Assembly (NCBI GenBank): GCA_030679955.1
Contig: JAUXSF010000036.1
Span: 1 to 64,000, forward strand
Reading direction: 5' to 3'
Origin: Chlamydiales bacterium
GTDB taxonomy: Bacteria; Chlamydiota; Chlamydiia; Chlamydiales; JAJFMA01
DNA: 64,000 bases
Shown: positions 27,504 to 35,882 of the stretch, piece after piece
Layout of the letters: each line of letters begins with the position of its first letter
How positions within the stretch are numbered: the stretch's first letter is position 1
Position numbers and translations under genes: made by a program
The notes under the pieces: model-generated
Seen by the model: only the letters and a program-made list of their open reading frames with translations
What the model was told of the DNA's origin: nothing
Database searches by the model: none

Positions 27504-28873
27504 ATATTGTCATCGTAGGTGCCGGCGACGTCGGCATGTACATAGCTGCCACCCTTTCGAAAGACCAGCATAACGTTATTCTGGTTGATCGCGATGCCAA
27601 GCGCCTAGAACAAGCTTCTTGGCAGATGGATGTTGCTACCCGCTTGGGCTCAGCTACAGACTGGGAGCTCCTAGATGAGCTAATGGAGCTTAGCCCTGAT
27701 GTATTCATAGCTGTCACAGAAAATGACGAAACCAACCTTGTAGCATCGTCCATCGCAAAAAACTTGGGGTACCCCAAGACAATGGCTCGTCTGCGTGATA
27801 CCCGCTACTTCAACCGCACAAGGCTGGACTTTGGAAGGCTCTTCGATGTCGACAACCTAATAGGACCAGAACTTTTAGTCGCACATGATATCCTAAAGTA
27901 CATTCTGCAACCGGGATCGTTAGCTGTTGAGCACTTTGCTCACGGCGCTGTCCAGCTACGAACAATCGCTATTCCTGCGCGTTGGAACCATGGAGACAAA
28001 ACTCTGTCCCAGCTGTCACTACCTCCGGGCGTTATGGTGGGGCTGATCCGTCGCTTTCACGCAGACATATCGTCGCAAGCGAGATCTGGATCCTACCAAA
28101 TCATCTTCCCACATGGTACCGACCGCATTTTGCCAGAAGACGAGGTGACATTTATTGGCGAGACCGATGCCATAGCTGCTATTCCCGAATTTTTCCAGGC
28201 CGCTGAGCCAACGGTGGATTCGGTTGTGATCATTGGGGGCAGCTTAACAGCTGTTAACCTTGCCCGCATTGTAAAGCGCCGCAACATAAGTGTACGTATC
28301 ATCGAACCCGACTACAATCGCTGTCGCCAGCTCTCCGACCTGCTACCCGATTGTACAATCATCAATCAAAGAGGCACAGATATCGACTTCCTGCGGGGAG
28401 AACGTATCGGCGCTTCAGACATTCTAGTTGCCACCTCTGACAGCGATGAAGTCAACATTCTTACGGCTGTTTTGGGCCAACAGGTTGGATGCCCTAACAA
28501 CATCGTACTGCTCACCAGCAGCTCCTACATGGAGGTGGTAGCACGCCTAGGGATCCCTTATGTCGTCTCGCCACGCGTCAGCGCTGCCAATGCCATCTTA
28601 TCGTTTACACTGGCCGGAAGAGTCTCCTCCATGGTGTCTCTGTATGACAACCAAGCAGAAATCGTGGAGGTTCAGGTCTCCATGCGCTCAAAAGTCGCTG
28701 GTATTCCACTTTCAGAGCTTGGACCACTATTGCCCAAAGACTTCTTAATCGCGATGATACAAAACAGAGGGCGTATCATGATTGCTAATGGCAATCGCAT
28801 TATCTCCCCTGGCGATTCGATCATTGTCATCACTCATCCACAGCACCTGAAGCAGTTGGAGAAAATATTCTAG
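27500..28873 (+). CDS. trkA: Trk potassium uptake protein TrkA
   Basis: The peripheral, nucleotide-binding regulatory subunit of the Trk K+ channel, on the cytoplasmic face. It has two RCK modules. The first Rossmann motif is complete (VIVGAGDVGMYIAATL, with acid VDRD). The second, near residue 240, is degenerate (IIGGSLTAVNLA). RCK-C segments follow each. At 457 residues it matches E. coli TrkA. It starts in a 4-base overlap with the membrane protein and ends 1 base before trkH, the expected partner. Confidence 0.94.
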   Translation: MNIVIVGAGDVGMYIAATLSKDQHNVILVDRDAKRLEQASWQMDVATRLGSATDWELLDELMELSPDVFIAVTENDETNLVASSIAKNLGYPKTMARLRDTRYFNRTRLDFGRLFDVDNLIGPELLVAHDILKYILQPGSLAVEHFAHGAVQLRTIAIPARWNHGDKTLSQLSLPPGVMVGLIRRFHADISSQARSGSYQIIFPHGTDRILPEDEVTFIGETDAIAAIPEFFQAAEPTVDSVVIIGGSLTAVNLARIVKRRNISVRIIEPDYNRCRQLSDLLPDCTIINQRGTDIDFLRGERIGASDILVATSDSDEVNILTAVLGQQVGCPNNIVLLTSSSYMEVVARLGIPYVVSPRVSAANAILSFTLAGRVSSMVSLYDNQAEIVEVQVSMRSKVAGIPLSELGPLLPKDFLIAMIQNRGRIMIANGNRIISPGDSIIVITHPQHLKQLEKIF

Positions 28874-28874
28874 G

Positions 28875-30524
28875 ATGTTTTACCGCGATATCTTCAAACT
28901 TTTAGGGACCTTTTTCTGCGGCTTTTCATTAACGCTGCTGTTTCCCTTGGCTGTGTGCCTTTACTATGAGTACTATCTACCCCCTGAGCAACACTTGCAG
29001 CCGCATGCAACTTTCGCGTTTTTTGAAACCTTTGTTATGTGCTTAGCCCTTGGATTAGGCTTACGGTGGGTAGGACGTAAAGCTATCGGCCACCTGTACC
29101 TACGCGAAGGACTAATCATCGTCGTGCTGATGTGGTTCACAACACCTTTTATTGCTGGCTTACCATTTTATCTTAGTGGCACCTTAAACAACCCTCTCCA
29201 CGCCTATTTTGAAGCTGTTTCCGGCTTTACCACAACCGGCGCTACTGTTATGGATGCAAAAAGCTACGACCCCTTGACTGGTAATGAAATTGAAAGGCAA
29301 CGAACTATTCCGGGCATTGTCGATACAACATATAGGTACTCTGGCACAATAACTCCCGTTCGCAACCCACAAACAGGATTAGTGCTATTTAGTGGCGTAG
29401 AAGCAGTAAACAAGGGCTTACTGTGGTGGAGAAGCTTTATTCAATGGCTTGGTGGCGTGGGTATCGTCGTGCTTTTCGTAGCAGTCCTGCCTGCTTTAGG
29501 GGTAGGGGGTAAGATTCTGCTTTTTGCCGAGATGCCGGGGCCATTAAAAGACAGTCTTACCCCGCGTATCAAAGAAACTGCCGCAATGCTATGGAAGATC
29601 TATCTAGGCCTCACAGTCCTACAGATAGCTATTTTGCGACTTACCAATGATCAAATTGGCTGGTATGATGCATTCACCATCACTTTCTCCACATTATCTA
29701 CAGGAGGATTTACTACCCGAAATGCCAACATTGGAGCGTTCAATAATGGCTATACAGACTGGGTAGTCATCGCGTTTATGCTCGCTGGAAGTTTAAACTT
29801 CTCTCTCTATTTTCATGCTATACGTGGCAAAGTTTATCGCATCTACGAACCGGAATTTTTCATTTTCCTATGTATTGTCCTATTTAGCGCCGCCTTTGCC
29901 GTCTATGAACTATATGGGACGCAAAACGTTCTCTTAACTGGGCAATCTCAAACATTTGATCTTTATGACGCAATCCGCTACGGAACCTTCCAAACGGTTT
30001 CCGCACAAACCTCTACGGGCTTTGCCACAGCAGACTATGTTCGATGGCCCTATGCCATACAAACATTAATGCTCATTATAATGTTCATAGGAGGTATGTC
30101 AGGATCAACCGCCGGCGGCATCAAAGTAGCACGCCCATATATACTCTTTCATATCGTCCAGACGCGCGTAGAGTCCATGTTTCGCCCAGAGGCTGTTCGG
30201 CTACTACGTATTGGAAATCGCGAGATTAGTACTAGTGTTGCCATCACCATCATGTGCTATTTTGTGATAGTGGTCTTCTTTACCGTGTTAGGTATCTTCC
30301 TGCTTACATGGGATGGACTAGATCCTGAAACCGCCCTTGCGACCATTACCTGTATGATCAATAACATCGGCCTAGGATTCCGAATGGGTGGACCCACCGA
30401 ATCTTTTGCCTTTCTATCCAATTTCGGTGTTGTGGTATCCTCGTTGTGGATGATTCTGGGCCGTCTAGAATTTTATGCCATTCTCGTGCTTCTAGTACCC
30501 GCTTTCTGGCGACAAGATAGTTAA
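28875..30524 (+). CDS. trkH: Trk potassium uptake channel TrkH
   Basis: The membrane pore of the Trk system. Four selectivity-loop segments are visible in order: SGFTTTGAT, STLSTGGFTTR, SAQTSTGFATA and the last near CMINNIGLGF, each with the central Gly. GGMSGSTAGGIK, the loop between repeats, is also conserved. At 549 residues it is longer than E. coli TrkH (483). The extra length is mostly an insert of about 45 residues after the first loop (about residues 125-170), likely periplasmic. Directly follows trkA. Confidence 0.94.
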   Translation: MFYRDIFKLLGTFFCGFSLTLLFPLAVCLYYEYYLPPEQHLQPHATFAFFETFVMCLALGLGLRWVGRKAIGHLYLREGLIIVVLMWFTTPFIAGLPFYLSGTLNNPLHAYFEAVSGFTTTGATVMDAKSYDPLTGNEIERQRTIPGIVDTTYRYSGTITPVRNPQTGLVLFSGVEAVNKGLLWWRSFIQWLGGVGIVVLFVAVLPALGVGGKILLFAEMPGPLKDSLTPRIKETAAMLWKIYLGLTVLQIAILRLTNDQIGWYDAFTITFSTLSTGGFTTRNANIGAFNNGYTDWVVIAFMLAGSLNFSLYFHAIRGKVYRIYEPEFFIFLCIVLFSAAFAVYELYGTQNVLLTGQSQTFDLYDAIRYGTFQTVSAQTSTGFATADYVRWPYAIQTLMLIIMFIGGMSGSTAGGIKVARPYILFHIVQTRVESMFRPEAVRLLRIGNREISTSVAITIMCYFVIVVFFTVLGIFLLTWDGLDPETALATITCMINNIGLGFRMGGPTESFAFLSNFGVVVSSLWMILGRLEFYAILVLLVPAFWRQDS

Positions 30525-30528
30525 GACA

Positions 30529-31293
30529 ATGAATTGGACAGTCATTACTCTCGTTAGCACCACCGACCCAGACGATGCTTGGGATCAGCTTCAGGCAGCT
30601 GGAGCAAACCCCCTCTTCGCCGATGAAACGCCTGGAAGCCCAACGCACATTATTGTAGAAGGTCCAGTACCTGATCTTCCCTTCATCGCTAGCACCAACC
30701 CTTACGAAGGGGCAACAGAAACGGATTGGCAAGCTCAGTGGGAGACTCATGGACATCATTTCCATGATGGCCATGTCCATATCGACGTGGGTGGCCAGAC
30801 GCTTAAACTTAAGCCAGGGCCCGGCTTCGGCGACCTATCTCACCCAACAACCCACCTAGCGCTCGAGCTGATGTCTCCTCTGGTCCCAGGACAGGTGGTT
30901 TTAGATATCGGTTGCGGCAGCGGTGTACTTACCCTTGCTGCAGCTATGGCCGGTGCCAAACATGCTTATGGAGTCGACATAGAACCCGACGCGCTTCTTC
31001 ACTCCAGCGAAAATGCGGAGTTGAACAGTTTAGAAGACCTCACGACATTTGCCCGGTCCATTGAAATAAATCCTGATGTCGTCGTGATCAACATGATCTG
31101 GAGCGAACAACGCGAAGCATGGAGGGAATGGGCAGCCTCAACACAAGCAACTCAAGCAATCATTGCGTCCGGCATCCTAGCCACTGAGGGTGATGAATAC
31201 GCTGAGTATATGAAGCAATGGAACTGGCGTGTCGATAATCAGATGGAACGCGAGGGATGGCTCGGTTTCGTGTTTGTAAAATCTGTAAAATAA
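30529..31293 (+). CDS. prmA: ribosomal protein L11 methyltransferase, PrmA-like
   Basis: A 254-residue class I methyltransferase with VLDIGCGSGVLTLAAAMAG (SAM motif I) and GVDIEPDAL. The upstream segment KLKPGPGFGDLSHPTTHLAL is the PrmA signature (canonical GxAFGTGxHxTT), here with a shift to GFGDLSHPTT. It should methylate L11. The N-terminal substrate-binding domain and the motif IV region (VVVINMIWSE) are shorter or more divergent than in E. coli PrmA (293 residues), so a related substrate is possible. Last gene of the trk operon, 4 bases behind trkH. Confidence 0.75.
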   Translation: MNWTVITLVSTTDPDDAWDQLQAAGANPLFADETPGSPTHIIVEGPVPDLPFIASTNPYEGATETDWQAQWETHGHHFHDGHVHIDVGGQTLKLKPGPGFGDLSHPTTHLALELMSPLVPGQVVLDIGCGSGVLTLAAAMAGAKHAYGVDIEPDALLHSSENAELNSLEDLTTFARSIEINPDVVVINMIWSEQREAWREWAASTQATQAIIASGILATEGDEYAEYMKQWNWRVDNQMEREGWLGFVFVKSVK

Positions 31294-31325
31294 TTTATTG
31301 ATCAACTTTTCCACCCCTGCTATGG

Positions 31326-31349
31326 ATGAGTATCTTAATCAATACTCAT
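31326..31349 (+). other. leader hairpin before the 63-residue membrane protein
   Basis: ATGAGTAT pairs with ATACTCAT (8 bp, 8-base loop). It ends 2 bases before the TAGGAG ribosome binding site and may terminate the trk operon or mask translation. Confidence 0.4.
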
Positions 31350-31361
31350 TAGGAGTTAGTC

Positions 31362-31553
31362 ATGGCAGATAATGGATCAAGTAACACAGCGATCGTAGCA
31401 ATTGTTGTCGTTTTGGTCGCTGCAATCGCATTACTTTACTTCTTTAACAGCTCAGACCACACAACGGTGATAGAAAACCGCAATGTGAACATTGAGCACA
31501 GGACAGATAGTAGCAATCAAAAGCCAAGCAACAGCTCGCTTGACAATCGCTAA
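31362..31553 (+). CDS. small single-span membrane protein
   Basis: A 63-residue protein with a TAGGAG ribosome binding site 7 bases before the ATG. It has one strongly hydrophobic helix (about residues 10-28, rich in Val/Ile/Ala) and a polar Ser/Asn-rich tail (about 29-63). There is no cleavage site, so it is probably anchored with its tail outside. Family not recognised. Confidence 0.65.
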   Translation: MADNGSSNTAIVAIVVVLVAAIALLYFFNSSDHTTVIENRNVNIEHRTDSSNQKPSNSSLDNR

Positions 31554-31607
31554 CTTCGTGAAAAATGGTCCACTTCGTCCATTTAAACTTACAGAAAAGC
31601 GGACTGA

Positions 31608-31856
31608 CTAGTTACCGCTGCAGGGGCAGCAGCCTGTTGGGCTATTGCCTGCGCCGCATTGCCTTGGCTTGGGGTCTTTGTAATCTGTGATATAGAATCC
31701 TGAACCTTGAAACTGCAAGCCTATGCCGCCGCCGGGACCGCGTGCGAGAGCTTCTTGTCCGCATTCAGGACATAGGGTTAGCGGGTCAGCCGTGATCTTC
31801 TGCATGATATCTAAGGCATGGCTGCATTTTTTACAGTGATAAGAATAAGTAGGCAT
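31608..31856 (-). CDS. FmdB-family zinc ribbon protein
   Basis: An 82-residue protein starting MPTYSYHCKKCSHALDIMQ, with paired CxxC motifs (CKKC and CPEC) forming the FmdB/CxxC_CXXC_SSSS zinc ribbon. The family is annotated as putative regulators after FmdB of Methylophilus; function is not settled. A C-terminal Cys-rich tail (PTGCCPCSGN) is unusual. It lies 64 bases beyond groEL on the same strand, behind that gene's terminator hairpin. Confidence 0.85.
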   Translation of the reverse strand: MPTYSYHCKKCSHALDIMQKITADPLTLCPECGQEALARGPGGGIGLQFQGSGFYITDYKDPKPRQCGAGNSPTGCCPCSGN

Positions 31857-31877
31857 CGTATTTGGCTCCGTAATACA

Positions 31878-31908
31878 TTCGTGGAAGGGAAAGATCCCCT
31901 TCCACGAA
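31878..31908 (-). terminator. groESL terminator hairpin
   Basis: TTCGTGGAAGGG pairs perfectly with CCCTTCCACGAA (12 bp, 7-base loop), 12 bases after the groEL stop. No T-run follows, so read-through into fmdB is possible. Confidence 0.6.
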
Positions 31909-31920
31909 CAACTGGCTGGG

Positions 31921-33606
31921 TTACATCATGTGATCCATTCCGCCCATACCCATGCCACCCATACCCATACCGCCCATGCCGCCCATACCACCCATGCCAC
32001 CAGGCATAGCAGCATGTTTAGCTTTCGGTTTTGGCTTATCGGTGATCATGCAAGCGGTCGTTAACAGCAATCCTGCAATGGAGGCTGCATTGTACAACGC
32101 TGTCTTGGTAACCATGACAGGGTCGACAACGCCAGCTTTCACGAGGTCGCAGAACTCGTCGGTCAGACCATTGTAGCCTTCATTGCCCGACATTTCATAA
32201 ATCTTCTCGGCAATCAAGTTACCTTGCTTACCGCAGTTGTTAGCAATCGCTGTTGCTGGCTCATAACAAACAAGCTCGATGATGTTTTGGCCGATGGCTT
32301 CATCACCTTCTAGCTTCAGGCGCTTTCTAAGACCTTTGAGGGCTCTTAGTAAGGCGACACCACCGCCAGGAACAATGCCTTCTGCTACAGCTGCGCGAGT
32401 TGCATGCAGAGCATCTTCTACGCGAGCTTTCTTCTCTTTCATCTCAGTTTCAGTTGCAGCACCGACGTTAACGACTGCGACACCACCCACTAGCTTAGCA
32501 AGGCGCTCTTCAAGCTTTTCCTTTTCGTAAGCAGATGTTGTTTCAGCAATGATACCTTTGAGCTGTGCAACGCGTTGCTTGATGATCTTTTCATCACCAG
32601 CACCATCGACGATTGTCGTGAACTCTTTTGTTACTTTAATTGTCTTGGCTTGGCCTAGAACTTCGGGACCTACGTCCTCGATCTTCATGCCTAGCTCTTC
32701 CGTCACCACTGTACCGCCGGTGAGGATAGCAATGTCTTGCAACATAGACTTGCGGCGATCGCCAAAGCCAGGGGCTTTAACTGCACAGAGAGGCAAGCCA
32801 CCTTTCAGCTTGTTGACAACCAACGTAGCCAAAGCGTCGCCATCGATATCTTCCGCGATGATCAGCAAAGGACGTGCGCCCTTTTCCATGATCTTCTCGA
32901 GGATCGGAACGATCTCTTTAGCGTTAGACAGCTTCTTATCGACCAGAAGGATAGAAACGTTTTCCATCTCGACTGACATGTTCTCTGGATTAGTCACGAA
33001 GTATGGGGATACATAGCTTTTATCAAACTGCATGCCCTCAACAACTTCTAGAGTTGTCTCGATGCCCTTAGCTTCTGCTACAGATACGATACCATCTTTA
33101 CCAACTTTCTCCATGGCATCAGCTATGATCGAGCCAATCTCAGCATCATTGTTAGCGGAGATTGTAGCAATCTGCTTCACATCGTTGGAGGTGTTTACAG
33201 GAGAAGCTAGCTTGTCTAGCTCTTCAGCTAGTATAGCAACTGCCTTCTCGATACCACGCTTAACAGCCATTGGATTGGAACCCGCAGCAACGTTTTTAGC
33301 GCCGAGGTTAAAAATCGCCTCTGCAAGAACGATAGCTGTCGTTGTACCATCACCAGCAACGTCTGAAGTCTTGGAAGCTACTTCCTTGACCAGCTGTGCG
33401 CCCATATTTTCAAATTTGTCTTTCAACGCGATCTCTTTGGCTACCGTCACACCGTCTTTGGTGGAAAGTGGCGAGCCAAAGCTCTTATTGATGACTACGT
33501 TACGTCCTTTAGGACCGAGAGTGACTTTTACAGCCTTCGCGAGCATCTTAACGCCGCGTCCGATAGCCTTCAAAGCCGATTCGTGAAATTCTAGCATTTT
33601 AGACAT
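31921..33606 (-). CDS. groL: chaperonin GroEL
   Basis: A 561-residue 60-kDa chaperonin that folds proteins in a 14-mer cage with GroES. It shows [12 protein letters not shown], the ATP-binding DGVTVAKEI and [15 protein letters not shown], and a C-terminal GGM tail (about 25 residues of Gly-Gly-Met repeats, ending DHMM). It is preceded by groES, so it is the housekeeping copy; chlamydiae often carry further groEL-like genes elsewhere. It is somewhat divergent from E. coli but has no missing catalytic part. Confidence 0.98.
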   Translation of the reverse strand: MSKMLEFHESALKAIGRGVKMLAKAVKVTLGPKGRNVVINKSFGSPLSTKDGVTVAKEIALKDKFENMGAQLVKEVASKTSDVAGDGTTTAIVLAEAIFNLGAKNVAAGSNPMAVKRGIEKAVAILAEELDKLASPVNTSNDVKQIATISANNDAEIGSIIADAMEKVGKDGIVSVAEAKGIETTLEVVEGMQFDKSYVSPYFVTNPENMSVEMENVSILLVDKKLSNAKEIVPILEKIMEKGARPLLIIAEDIDGDALATLVVNKLKGGLPLCAVKAPGFGDRRKSMLQDIAILTGGTVVTEELGMKIEDVGPEVLGQAKTIKVTKEFTTIVDGAGDEKIIKQRVAQLKGIIAETTSAYEKEKLEERLAKLVGGVAVVNVGAATETEMKEKKARVEDALHATRAAVAEGIVPGGGVALLRALKGLRKRLKLEGDEAIGQNIIELVCYEPATAIANNCGKQGNLIAEKIYEMSGNEGYNGLTDEFCDLVKAGVVDPVMVTKTALYNAASIAGLLLTTACMITDKPKPKAKHAAMPGGMGGMGGMGGMGMGGMGMGGMDHMM

Positions 33607-33635
33607 GTGTCTTTACTCCTATCGACTAAAGGAAA

Positions 33636-33935
33636 TTAATTCAGAACGCCAAGCACATCGTCTTCGGCTATAATCAAGTATTCAGCGTTGTCTTCCTGAC
33701 CAGGATGCTTCACTTCAGTACCTGCATAAGTGGAAAATAAAATACGATCGCCCACTTGCAGCGTTACAGGATCATGGCGACCTTGATCGTCAACCTTACC
33801 TGGTCCCACGGAGATGACTTCGCCTTCGCGTGGCTTCTCTTGGGCTGTGTCTGGTAGGTAGATGCCGCCCTTAGTGGTTACAGCTTTAGCTCGCTTAATC
33901 AAGACGCGCTTTCCGAGAGGTTTTACTTTTACCAT
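33636..33935 (-). CDS. groS: co-chaperonin GroES
   Basis: A 99-residue cap of the GroEL cage. Features are VKPLGKRVLIKR at the start, the mobile loop (about residues 17-30), and KVDDQGRHDPVTLQVGDRILFSTYAGTEV in the beta-barrel. It lies 29 bases before groEL in the same transcript. An upstream sigma70-like promoter is visible. Confidence 0.97.
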   Translation of the reverse strand: MVKVKPLGKRVLIKRAKAVTTKGGIYLPDTAQEKPREGEVISVGPGKVDDQGRHDPVTLQVGDRILFSTYAGTEVKHPGQEDNAEYLIIAEDDVLGVLN

Positions 33936-33965
33936 GTCACTACTCCCTGTTGTTGATGAAGAATG

Positions 33966-33995
33966 ATCTTACTGCGAGATGCCTCATTTTGTCAA
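33966..33995 (-). promoter_or_regulatory. sigma70-like promoter of groESL
   Basis: On the minus strand TTGACA (33990-33995), an 18-base spacer and TAAGAT (33966-33971) lie about 30 bases before the groES ATG. I find no CIRCE operator (TTAGCACTC-N9-GAGTGCTAA) in the region. Confidence 0.65.
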
Positions 33996-34004
33996 GGGGG
34001 AAAC

Positions 34005-34049
34005 GCTCTTTTTTAGCAGACAGGCACCTAAAGTGCCAAAGAAAAGAGC
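34005..34049. other. inverted repeat between groES and the SnoaL-like gene
   Basis: GCTCTTTT (34005-34012) and AAAAGAGC (34042-34049) enclose a smaller hairpin GGCAC CTAAA GTGCC. It could be a leader structure of the divergent gene at 34102. Confidence 0.35.
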
Positions 34050-34101
34050 TAGCCATCCATCAAACAAATCTGGTAAAGGTCGTATCTAGGGAGATACCAT
34101 T

Positions 34102-34536
34102 ATGAAGTCACCGATTGAATTAGCTGTTCAATTCTTTGAGTACATTGAAGCCGCGCGCTGGACAGATGTTGGGAACATGCTGGCAGAAGACTTCCGTTAT
34201 TTTGGTCCAATGCCCGATCCAGTAGACAAGGACACATGGCTGGATCTTATGGAATCAATTCGCAATTCTTGCCCCGACTGGGCCTTTCATGTGAAAAAGA
34301 TCAGCGAGTCGGGCAACTCAGTAAATGCCAAGATACATATCACAGGTACACAAACAATAGAGCTTGATCTAACGCCTATTGGCATGCGTCCGGTCCCTCC
34401 AACTGGAATACATTTTGAGCTTCCGGATGAAGATACTCGTCTGGTTCTCAAGTCGGACAAAATTCTTGAGCTACATGTTAATCCAGCTGTTCATGGCGAG
34501 CTGATGAAAGTTCTGTCGCACTTAGAGCTTTTTTAG
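34102..34536 (+). CDS. SnoaL/NTF2-like small protein
   Basis: A 144-residue protein of the cone-shaped NTF2-like fold: N-terminal helices (AVQFFEYIEAARWTDVGNMLAEDF), then WxxLMESIRNSCPDW and alternating strands that end in LELHVNP. The SnoaL-like branch includes isomerases and small-molecule binding proteins; active residues differ and no function can be named. The ribosome binding site is AGGGAGA 9 bases before the ATG. The last 59 bases overlap the end of the converging fumarylacetoacetase gene. Confidence 0.7.
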   Translation: MKSPIELAVQFFEYIEAARWTDVGNMLAEDFRYFGPMPDPVDKDTWLDLMESIRNSCPDWAFHVKKISESGNSVNAKIHITGTQTIELDLTPIGMRPVPPTGIHFELPDEDTRLVLKSDKILELHVNPAVHGELMKVLSHLELF

Positions 34537-35842
34537 CCGGCAACACAACACCACGACATTCGCCAAAACCTATACGTGGGAAACCTTGCTTATGCGCATG
34601 AGCCTTCAGAATGACTTCATCCCCATCCTGCAGAAACTGGCGCGTCGTTCTATCCGCCAAAATGATTGGCTCACCGTCTGGCAATAAAAACTCTAAAAGA
34701 CATCCGCGAGAATCACGTGTCGGCCCAGAAATAGTTCCACTGCCAATAAGATCACCAGGGCGCATGTTGCAACCTGTCGAGGTATGATGCGTAAGCATCT
34801 GAGCTAACGTCCAATACATCGTCGAGAAATTGCCTCGACTTATCAATGTTGGAGCGATACCTTTTTCCCGCATTGCTTCAGAAGAGACAAAAACTTCAAC
34901 GTTGATGTCAAAAGCGGTTTCAACATTCGGACGTAAATAAGGGAGAATGCTTCCAGGGTCCTGTGGACCAGCAACCCGATAGGGTTCTAATGCTTCCATT
35001 GTGACAACCCATGGACTGATAGAGGTGGCAAAATTTTTGGCGTTGAACGGCCCTAAGGGCACATATTCCCATTTTTGCACGTCGCGACCAGACCAGTCAT
35101 TCAAGATTACCATTCCAAAAAGCTTGCTCGGTGCATCTGCAATATCGATGGCGCTTCCCTGTTCATTACCTTCTGCTATAAAGACACCAAGCTCCATCTC
35201 ATAATCAAGACGCTCAATAGCCCCATACAGTGGTCCGTTTGGCCCAAGAATTTGTCCATTAGGTCGCACTAAAGATGTTCCACTGACGACGATAGAGCTT
35301 GCGCGTCCGTGATAGCCCAACGGCATAGTATAAAAGTTTGGAGGGGGCTGGGGACTGTCGGGACGAAAGAGCCGACTAACGTTGGTTGCATGATCTAACG
35401 AGGTATAGAAATCTGTGTAGTCGCCTACATCCAAGGGAAGATGCATTTGAGTGTCGTGCATGTCCACTAAAAATGGCTCAACGTTATAGCTAGAACCTGC
35501 AATTAGCAAACTTCTAATAGTTGTGCGGATGGCAGAACGCTGTTCAAATCCCAAACTCATTAACGTTTTCAAAGAGGCGTCTTCAACAGGCGCCCTTTCT
35601 GCAAATAGGCTAGGGTGTGCTTGTGAAATAGCACGCAAATCCAAGATTTTGTCGCCTATGGCAACTCCAATGCGTCTATCTTCGGGGCAACTTTTATGGC
35701 TGAAGACGCCGTAAGGAAGGTTGGCAACAGGGAAATCGCAATTTGGGTCGTTTGCAGACTCCACACAACTTAAAGATGTCGCTGATAGGGTACTCAACAA
35801 CGAGAAAGAGGACAAACAAATGAGAAAACATAGTAAATTCAT
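34478..35842 (-). CDS. fumarylacetoacetase
   Basis: Catalyses the last step of tyrosine breakdown, giving fumarate and acetoacetate. Family hallmarks are FPVANLPYGVFS, the catalytic His in YHGRASS, ERLDYEMELGVFI with metal-binding acids, LNDWSGRDVQKWEYVPLGPF and GDLIGSGTISG. Known enzymes begin close to FPxxNLPYG, but this frame runs about 35 residues further upstream, and that extension is hydrophobic like a signal peptide (FLICLSSFSLLSTLSA). An in-frame GTG just before ESANDPNCDFP would give the normal length. Neither start has a clear ribosome binding site. No other tyrosine-degradation gene is in the window. Confidence 0.88.
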   Translation of the reverse strand: MNLLCFLICLSSFSLLSTLSATSLSCVESANDPNCDFPVANLPYGVFSHKSCPEDRRIGVAIGDKILDLRAISQAHPSLFAERAPVEDASLKTLMSLGFEQRSAIRTTIRSLLIAGSSYNVEPFLVDMHDTQMHLPLDVGDYTDFYTSLDHATNVSRLFRPDSPQPPPNFYTMPLGYHGRASSIVVSGTSLVRPNGQILGPNGPLYGAIERLDYEMELGVFIAEGNEQGSAIDIADAPSKLFGMVILNDWSGRDVQKWEYVPLGPFNAKNFATSISPWVVTMEALEPYRVAGPQDPGSILPYLRPNVETAFDINVEVFVSSEAMREKGIAPTLISRGNFSTMYWTLAQMLTHHTSTGCNMRPGDLIGSGTISGPTRDSRGCLLEFLLPDGEPIILADRTTRQFLQDGDEVILKAHAHKQGFPRIGFGECRGVVLPAKKALSATELSSARHEQLD

Positions 35843-35882
35843 GGGTCATTTTTTAACATGGTCCCATGAGAAATGCACGAGT

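Noticed and set aside
32549-33016. 155-codon and other plus-strand frames inside groEL
   Set aside because: They are antisense shadows of a strongly conserved gene.
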